NCBI RefSeq assembly: GCF_017654505.1
Contig: NC_054539.1
Coordinates: 69,073,256 to 69,137,255, forward strand
Direction: 5' to 3'
Origin: Polyodon spathula
Lineage: Eukaryota > Chordata > Actinopteri > Acipenseriformes > Polyodontidae
Length of the DNA stretch: 64,000 bases
The position numbers and the translations under genes were made by a program. Shown here piece by piece: positions 57,701 through 64,000 of this stretch; positions within the stretch are counted from its first letter, which is position 1, and each line of letters starts with the position of its first letter. The notes under the pieces are model-generated. The model was not told the origin of the DNA, made no database searches, and saw only the letters and a list, made by a program, of their open reading frames with translations.

Positions 57701-60468
57701 TTTGATTCTGTACACCCAGCAGTTACACTGATGACTTAACTGTTCAAATTTTAAAAAAAGAGTAACTGCAGCCGTAAGGTGTGAACAGATAAATGAACAG
57801 AAACAGCAGTGAAAAAAATATGACATGCTGTGCAACAAACACAGTGAGCTAGTGATCAAGCAAAGCAAAGGCTATGAGTGGGAAAGTGCAGGAAGAAAAC
57901 CGACTCGTCGATCAATGCTCCAGTCACATACTGTAAAGGTAAGCAATATGGTGCATAGAATGGGTTTACTGAAATAGGTATTTGTAGGAGACAACATAGG
58001 GGCCTAACTTTCCTGTTTGGGTCTTTGTAACCATTCTAGTGGTCCACTTTGACTGCCTTTATGGAAGTGGAAATGAAGCATGAAAGCAGAAGGTTTCTTA
58101 CCAATGTCAACGCATCTCTGTTTGGCGGTGTGTTGTCGTGAGTGCCAATATTTCCAGTGCTTGAGCTGGTCATCCCTGCATTTCTCTTCCCCAAACACAA
58201 CCATGACGACACTCTGCAAAATAATATAGTGAAATCCTGGCACCAGTATTTGTTTTATTATCCCAGTACGATTTAGAGTATTATACAGCAACTGCCAAAC
58301 AGGCAGGGTTACAGTAAGGCGTCCAACAGTCCTAAAAACTATAGTTACAGGAACATTAAAAAAAGTATTTTAATACTGTTCGACTGTCGTAGAAGTACAA
58401 TATCAATACAGGCTGTCTGAGGGGAGAGCGCTCACCCGGACTTTGCCGATTGGGTGATGCAGTCCTTTGGCCCTTCCGTGCTCCTTCAGTGTGATTGGAT
58501 AAAACTGCCCCTTGTTCAGGTAGGTCATTGTGCCATCTCCCGACTTCTGCCGAAGAGATTTAGAGGCTTCCAGTGTGTACTCGAAATGATTCCTAAAATA
58601 AGAAACCCATACTATTTATCAAAATAAACAAATTAATAACTAAATAAATAATGTCCTTTTTTATTTATTTATTTTATTTAGTTGTCGCCAATGGATTTTT
58701 TTTACCCTGGTTTTCTCCCCAATTTGGAATGCCCAATTATTATTTGTATCCTGGTTCACCGCTGCAACGAAGGCTTGAACCCATGCCCTCCGAAACGTGC
58801 TCCTGCCAATCCATCATTTTCTGCACTCCGGATCCACAGCGAGACCACCAGACCTATAGTGCCGGAGGACAACGCAGATCTGAACAGCTCCACTGCAGAA
58901 CAGCAGGTGGCCTATCAGCCACAGGGGTTGATGATGCACGGTGAATGGTGGATTCCCCTGCCGATCTAATCCCTCCCTACCTGGGCAGCGCTCTACAATT
59001 GTGTGCCGCCCCTTAGGAACCCCCGGTCCCGATCGCCGGTGACATAGCCTAGATTAGAACCTGCGATCTCCAGGCTACAGGGCGCATCCTGCACTCTGCG
59101 TGGAGTGCCCTTACTGGATGCGCCACTCGGGAGCAAAATAAATCCAAATATACCGTGTATACACGGTATACCGTGTACAGGAGATTGGATTCTCATCACA
59201 AATGTATTCAATAAGACAGAAATGATGATTTACCCTGAGATGTTGTCAAATGTGTAACCATCCGGCTCCATTCTTAGCTGCAGGTCTCTAGGGAAAGAAA
59301 ACACCTGAAACGTTGAGAGAGATAAAGAAGATTGACGTTTTATATAAAACAAATTATAATACAGAAGCCAACAACATCCTTGTGCAGTATCAAACTGTGC
59401 TTTATTAATAAAAACTTTATTTAAATAACTCCTGAATGAAATCTTTGTGAATGGGCCCTGCCACATAATTTAGCATGTTTACATGTTTTTGTTGTGCATT
59501 TCCCATGCTTAGTATGATTAATCATGTTCCGATTTTAAATATAATTTTTTTTAGGTTTTACAATGAATGTCTGCATTTTACTATGTTTTTACAATAGTAT
59601 ACAGTAAACCTTTATAATGGTAAATATGGAAAACAATCTTATATTTTTGTATTATTATATAATGAAAGCATGCAACATTCTAATTTCCACTCTGTGCTAC
59701 CACAACAGAAGTTACGGCTATCCAGCTCCTGCCAGGAAAAAAAAAAAGAACTTGGTTTTTGAAGCACATTACCCACTGTGGATTTTACCTCCTGGGCCTC
59801 GTCCTTGAAGCTCTCTGTGAAAGTGGAGTCTGGCGTCTTGCGTTGGGAGTTCTGTGGCAGGGAGTTGGGACTGAAGTGGTCTGGGTTGAGACGACGGTCG
59901 AACACAACGATGCGGCTGTCTTGCTCGGCACAGTGTACACCAGGAGGGATCCCCACCGTGAAGCCGTGGGACGGAGCTTCAGTCTTCATGGAGTAGTTGG
60001 GGACTGTGGCAATTGAGAGGGTTACCATGGTATCTGGGGAGGGGAAGTGGTTCCTCTTGTCCTGCTGGTTTCCAGGCATGACAATGTTGAGTGGAAGCCC
60101 CTTTAAAAGCTGTATCCTGTTCTCTCCTGCCAACGTGGCTGGTTCTGGCACAGAAACCATGCAGTTCCTGAACAAAGAACACACATATTTGTGTAGGTGT
60201 TCTTTCCATGTTGTAATGCACATCAACAATACATACAGGCTGTTAAGTGAACATGCACTCCTATGGATACGGTCACAGGTGTGCATGGGAAGTTCCACAG
60301 CAGAACATCTTAATTCACAATTACCAAACCCATTGGTGGTTCAGTTATTGGAAGAGTTTGTATGCATGTTGTATAAGTACTGTTCTAATTTACTTACAGC
60401 ATGCCATGCATTAAAAACAAAACTACCCACTGACACGGAAATTTCTCACATAAAATTCAAATATATAT

Positions 60469-60519
<51 letters not shown>

Positions 60520-61320
60520 TATTGCTGTAAGTTACATTTTAATATATTGAGCAGTTTATTTTTTTTTATGATCTTGTACTGTATGGTCTTATCTGGGTTT
60601 GGTCCCCAAGCATGTGTCAAGGCTTTTAAAGAATCTTAAATGAACTAGCCGAGATACTTGCTTTGAAGCCACAATTGCCCATTGTAGTTCGAGTACATTG
60701 TTTCACAAAGCCCTAAGGTGAATATGTATACTTTTTATGTTTAAAATTTTCAGCTAAAGATTGGACTGGAGATGAGAAGGAGGGGGTTGTGGATTCAGGT
60801 GGCTCCTGGTCCACTTAGTAGCCCATTGTCTCGGTCTTATTTCATTTGTAATCGACACCATCATACCTTTTGGTGAGATCACCATCAGTCAAAATAAGTT
60901 CTGGTTTTGATGGCGAGAGCATTCTCTTTTCTCGTGGCACCTAGAGGAGATCGTCACACGGTTAGAATCACGCACCCACTCTTACACAAAGGCATAACAG
61001 AGGCATTGAGCCAAAGCCTGAAACCAAACTTGCTTTGAATGGGAAATCATACCATGTCTAGTTCAAATCTGCTTTTTCTTTTTTTTCTTTTTTTTTTTTT
61101 TTTTTTTTTTTACTGTTCCCAAACTGTAAGCACCTTGTAATAATCGTAGAGCAACCCCAAGGCTGCTGCGCTGTCGTCATCTCCGTTGATGCTCATCATT
61201 GCCTTGGTGGCAGCTGTGAGCGGATTCTCCAGGAAAGACTTCCAGGCCTCGTCCTCGTTGGTGTAGGATCTCCGCTGGCTGTACGGGGCTTCATTCTGCA
61301 GCACCAGCACTGCCCTTTTG
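46345..61320 (-). CDS. GRHL1: Grainyhead-like transcription factor 1, first coding exon off-window
   Basis: Nuclear CP2/grainyhead-family factor for epidermal and desmosomal genes. Coding exons found (minus): 61134-61320, 60867-60940, 59789-60167, 59234-59304, 58436-58592, 58102-58213, 56429-56523, 52978-53218, 52370-52497, 52031-52059, 51713-51801, 50768-50853, 48702-48766, 46345-46459. They give 608 aa plus a split first codon; human is 618. Phases agree at every join. The N-terminal part has [24 protein letters not shown] (transactivation), the middle [23 protein letters not shown] and [14 protein letters not shown] (CP2 DNA-binding domain), the C-terminus ILVNMDDN...LTLTEI (dimerisation). 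The 5' exon (MTQEYDN in human) is absent and probably lies beyond 64000. GRHL1 rather than GRHL2/3 is shown by the LTLTEI end, the QEVF segment and linkage to KLF11. The donor of exon 52978-53218 is uncertain: 52972 would also keep the frame. Confidence 0.95.
47440..48650 (+). mobile_element. 5'-truncated L1-like LINE, ORF2 C-terminal remnant
   Basis: The plus-strand frame at 47450 reads [24 protein letters not shown], typical of the region after the reverse transcriptase in fish L1/Tx1-clade LINEs (PK.GGL.LPN...YW.A). At 48003-48270 the frame reads [12 protein letters not shown], the W-SCP-type end segment, through to [17 protein letters not shown]. Frameshifts separate the two parts. A polyadenylation-like AATAAA and an A-rich end lie near 48640-48650. 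It lies in GRHL1 intron 14, antisense to the gene. Dead copy. Confidence 0.8.
49036..50263. repeat. 36-bp minisatellite, about 34 units, with higher-order repeat
   Basis: The unit contains CACAATGAGATCCAGCCCAG and GGTGAAGGCTGGCACA, with common variants (GATATAGCCC, GAAGACTGG, GCTAGTGCG, GCTAGCGG). Most units are 36 bp; a few are 35 or 38. A block of ten units (361 bp) occurs twice in tandem, from about 49262 and 49623, with the same order of variants, so it grew by segmental duplication as well as by single units. It lies in GRHL1 intron 13. Because 36 is divisible by 3, long stop-free frames appear on both strands; they are artefacts. Confidence 0.97.
51695..51711. repeat. 17-base homopolymer directly at a GRHL1 donor site
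   Basis: A17 on plus, U17 in the GRHL1 pre-mRNA. It supplies the T of the GT donor of exon 51713-51801, so the 5' splice site reads AAAG|GTTTTT. Confidence 0.9.
51951..52015. repeat. (TA)n microsatellite next to a GRHL1 microexon
   Basis: About 30 TA units; the repeat starts only 14 bases after the donor of the 29-bp exon 52031-52059. An A run (51939-51952) adjoins it. Confidence 0.95.
53817..54270. repeat. Possible unclassified dispersed repeat
   Basis: A block beginning TGTGAGAGACTCACGC, with base composition unlike its surroundings, in GRHL1 intron 8. The TG start and GC-rich leading part are LTR-like, but no second copy, tRNA-binding site or end could be found in this window. Speculative. 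Confidence 0.25.
54350..54421. repeat. (TTA)n microsatellite
   Basis: About 24 uninterrupted ATT units in GRHL1 intron 8. Confidence 0.97.
54648..54720. repeat. (TA)n microsatellite
   Basis: About 36 TA units in GRHL1 intron 8. Confidence 0.97.
55854..55861. promoter_or_regulatory. Perfect Grainyhead consensus AACCGGTT inside GRHL1
   Basis: The palindromic octamer AACCGGTT is the preferred site of grainyhead-like proteins. It lies in intron 8 of GRHL1 itself, so autoregulation is conceivable. About one match per window is expected by chance; the only other one I found is at 736-743. Confidence 0.3.
58655..59134 (-). repeat. Full-length tRNA-derived SINE, minus strand (copy C)
   Basis: Read on minus, the head begins GCTCCCGAGTGGCGCATCC (59134 down) and a box-B-like GGTTCTAATCT follows near 59055. 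Then comes a GGGGCGGCACACAATTGT segment, a body with CGTTGTCCTCCGG, and the shared tail (ATTGGGCATTCCAAATTGGGG near 58710-58740). The element ends in ATTGGCGACAAC and A/T-rich TAAA repeats (58655-58680). AAATAAAT occurs on both sides and may be the target duplication. It lies in GRHL1 intron 5, in the sense orientation. The head resembles fish tRNA-SINEs known from salmonids and sturgeons (from memory). Confidence 0.8.
59149..59170. other. 22-bp perfect palindrome
   Basis: TATACCGTGTA followed by its exact inverse, 15 bases beyond the head of the SINE. It could extrude as a cruciform or bind a dimeric factor. No known motif is recognised. Confidence 0.8.
59465..59605. mobile_element. Decayed relative of the 12618-12779 MITE
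   Basis: The right end AGTAAACCTTTATAATGG matches the GTAAACGTTTATAAGGG end of the MITE at 12618-12779. The interior has similar CATG/TTTAC modules (CCATGCTTAGTATGATT). The left end is poorly preserved. Confidence 0.4.
60461..60522. repeat. (GATA)n microsatellite
   Basis: About 12 GATA units after a short TA run, in GRHL1 intron 3. Confidence 0.95.
61074..61111. repeat. T-rich homopolymer near a GRHL1 donor
   Basis: T run with single C interruptions on plus, A-rich in the GRHL1 sense RNA. It begins 22 bases into the intron after exon 61134-61320. Confidence 0.9.
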
Positions 61321-62822
61321 CTGCAAGTCAGACATACACATTATTATATACAGCACTACCTACCTTTGACTTGCCCTGAAGCAAAGAACTTACACATACA
61401 CTTGAAAGCTTGTATTGTTGTTGCTATTATTATATTATTTTTTAATTATTTTTAATCACGGTTGTCGTTTTATCTTTAGAATGTGTTAAATGTGTGTTTG
61501 GCTACTGCTGAGGTAAGGCATTGGGAAATCTCTGCTGATTTCTGGAATAAACACTTGCATAAGTAATCCATACATGGGTAACCCACCTTTAGCAGCCTGG
61601 CTTGTGAATGTTTACAGCACATGATAAGATGAAAATGAGTGGCTGGACTGTGAAAGACTTTAAACCTGTGCTAGTCTCAGGTACTCATCTTTTAAGGGCC
61701 AGCTCGTTTAAGCAGTGATGGAAACCTGATGAGCTCTACAATAGGGGGCCTTCAATTGATTTTTCAAATAGAAAACACAACTTTACCAAATGTATTTCCT
61801 ATAGATGCTAAATACCCAGGGATACGGCTCATTACAAACTTACAGTAGTATAATAAACACATGTGGATCAAGTCAAAACATGGAATTTGAGCATGCTGAA
61901 CATGATACAATTCTGACTGGACTGGTTTGTCCAGAATACTGGCCAAGCCAGTCAAGTAAGATTCCTCCAATCTTCTGCAAAGACACAGGTAGTCAGATAT
62001 GATCATTCAAGCCCTTGTGCTAGTTCTGAAATGTGATCTCAGAAAGTATACCCAATGTGTTCTTTGATGGACAACTTGCGATTTGGGTTGCTATAATCTG
62101 CCAAAATCCTTCTGACAAGTAACACACCGAAATGGCTTGGACTTTTGATTAGACTCGAAAGCAGATTCTCTTCCGGTAAACATTCTATAATTTCCAAATG
62201 CCACATCGACTGCTGCAGTCACATTATAGATATAAGACTTATACATAACTCTCAGAACCTACAATAGCCTGGCAGGCACAATAATGTTAACATAACAAGA
62301 TGCAACCTGTACAAATTGCCTTGAAATCCGGATTAATTAGAAACATTACCACTAATAAATATGCTGCAAATAGAAGAAGCTTTCTCCTCAGCTATGAAAG
62401 CTCAGACAAATGCCACAAGCAGTTCTAACAGTAACTAACAGTGTCTTAAATGATCTCATATTGAATCACAATGTTGAGCGATTCTGTGCTTTGAAAATGT
62501 ATAAGTGAACTACACAGAGCAGGTCAAATTGAGTATAGCTGTGGTCACTTTAATTCGTTTGAATTGTAACACTCATATAGTCCTGTCTTAACTGCACAGG
62601 GGTTTCAGATAACAACAAATCAAACTGCTCTGTTACAGATACGTCTCTGTTGAAGAGTTTTGAAAGACTAAATACTGAACACTGAGGCATACAGAATTTC
62701 CTGAATTGTTTAAAAAAAAAAGAGAGACTGAAGGACTGGCCCTACAGTCTCTTCAGAAATGTACACCTGAGTGTTCTTCATTGCTTAAATAGTTCCTAAT
62801 AAAGAGGTCACACTCTAAAATA

Positions 62823-62827
<5 letters not shown>

Positions 62828-62871
<44 letters not shown>
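62828..62871. repeat. (AAT)n microsatellite
   Basis: About 15 AAT units. Confidence 0.97.
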
Positions 62872-63389
62872 TCAGTTCCCAAGCTTAGTAGCTTGTGTCT
62901 ATTCAGCTCTTCAAAGAATAGCACTAATTTCTGTGACCAAGCTGCCCCTCCCCCTTTTTACAGTCCTCTAACAGATTACCTGTGAATTAGTCAGAGGAAC
63001 ACATCAAACAGGATAATAAGACAAACCGATTACCGAAAGCACCATTTTCTGCCAGTCAGGTGTAACTACAGGGGGTTGTGCTCAGACAGGCACAAGATCC
63101 TGTCAGGTATGTTGTAACTACCAAAAAGGTCCATCAGAGAGTTAGGAGAGAAATACATGCAAGACATTGCAATAGAGAACATCTCAGGGATTACTTCCGC
63201 AGAGCAAATGAACCTGCCTTGTGAGGGCGAGCACATTTACTCAAAAGTATTTATAACACTGTAGGGATTTACTGGGAATGGTTCAGGATGGGGTGCTTAT
63301 TCCCAAGACACAACACTTTACCAGAAACGAACTGTAAATACTTGCTTGTCAGTACATATATACACACACAGTATTTTCTGACAGTAGTT

Positions 63390-63391
<2 letters not shown>

Positions 63392-63481
<90 letters not shown>
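63392..63481. repeat. (TA)n(CA)n microsatellite inside a local duplication
   Basis: About 33 TA units then about 11 CA units. A flanking phrase (CACAGTATT.TCTGACAGTAG) occurs at about 63367 before the repeat and again at about 63478 after it, so the repeat sits between two copies of a tandemly duplicated segment. Confidence 0.95.
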
Positions 63482-64000
63482 GTATTGTTCTGACAGTAGT
63501 TGGTATTTAGAGGCGTCTTGTTAGCACCGCTGTTTAAAGATGAATAGAGATTCCGTAATGTTTTCTTTAATTGAAATACTTTACGAACATACAAATGGGT
63601 GTAATGAAGCATCCCATTGCTGACAACAATGAGCAGCGAATGCACCGGTGTTTTTAAAGCGCTGTGTATTGAAAGCCTGCTGGCAAACCGATTGTTTAGA
63701 GATTTTAAAGAAGCCAAGGAACAACGCCTTCAAGGTGTTCCGCTTCACTGGAGCCTAATGTCTCTTCGTAATTTTCTTACGTATCTCAAGAAACTAGTAC
63801 AGAAACCAACCAAGTAAGATACTAATGTATTACTAGCTTAGATTAAAACCGCAATTATTTAAATATGTAAGAAAACTGTGTGGATAGAGTTAATCAGAAA
63901 GAAACATGTTGAAGAAATATATACACAAATTAAAGCATACTAACAAGCAAAAAAGAAACGCATTTTCACTTGGACTGAAGTATATATATATTATACACAC

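Larger units (their letters stand above)
61321..64000 (-). other. GRHL1: GRHL1 intron 1 (partial)
   Basis: No upstream coding exon was found on the minus strand, so intron 1 is taken to continue past the window edge. The exon 2 acceptor AG is at 61321-61322. The interval has microsatellites and no recognised gene. The 66-codon plus frame at 63617-63817 has no recognisable domain. Confidence 0.6.

Noticed and set aside
63617..63817. 66-codon plus frame at the window edge as a possible gene
   Set aside because: No domain, no splice context, and it lies antisense in the presumed first intron of GRHL1.

Overview
This is vertebrate nuclear DNA, most likely from a ray-finned fish. It is AT-rich, with intron-split genes with GT-AG junctions, many microsatellites, tRNA-type SINEs, Tc1 and MITE elements, an L1-like LINE fragment and an LTR retrotransposon. 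The shared SINE tail and overall look resemble what I remember of sturgeon or paddlefish DNA, but that is a recollection and not a search result. Nothing here is prokaryotic: there is no operon, CRISPR array or phage. Four protein genes were rebuilt exon by exon, with reading phase checked at every junction: RRM2 (minus, 5238-11079, complete, 383 aa), CYS1/cystin-1 (plus, 24339-29585, complete, about 242 aa), KLF11 (minus, 34923-39880, complete, 502 aa) and GRHL1 (minus, 46345-61320, all but the first coding exon). The order and relative orientation GRHL1-KLF11-CYS1-RRM2 match, from memory, the block on human chromosome 2p25.1, so this is an ancient conserved linkage group read in reverse. Layout: 1-4980 is the downstream flank of RRM2 with one SINE. 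4980-11400 is RRM2, with a Harbinger-type MITE and a degraded foldback element in its introns, and an NF-Y/E2F promoter. 11400-24338 is the 13 kb divergent intergenic space between RRM2 and CYS1, with MITEs, a SINE, an LTR scrap and a candidate RFX X-box. 24339-29585 is CYS1, whose first intron holds a gutted LTR element. 29586-34520 is the convergent CYS1/KLF11 interval with hairpin-forming MITEs. 34520-40330 is KLF11 and its CCAAT-rich promoter, with a 40-base C run in intron 1. 40700-44500 holds a dead Tc1 transposon and unassigned sequence. 44500-64000 is GRHL1, whose introns hold an L1-like LINE fragment, a 36-bp minisatellite of about 34 units, a SINE and several microsatellites. The four genes are functionally unrelated (dNTP synthesis, primary cilium, TGF-beta-responsive repression, epithelial transcription factor), so they are neighbours by descent and not a pathway. 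I found no new biochemical system. The points most worth checking are the long fish-type cystin, the low-complexity tracts that abut splice sites, the minisatellite with higher-order structure, the internally deleted LTR element and its relatives beside TA repeats, and the foldback MITEs.
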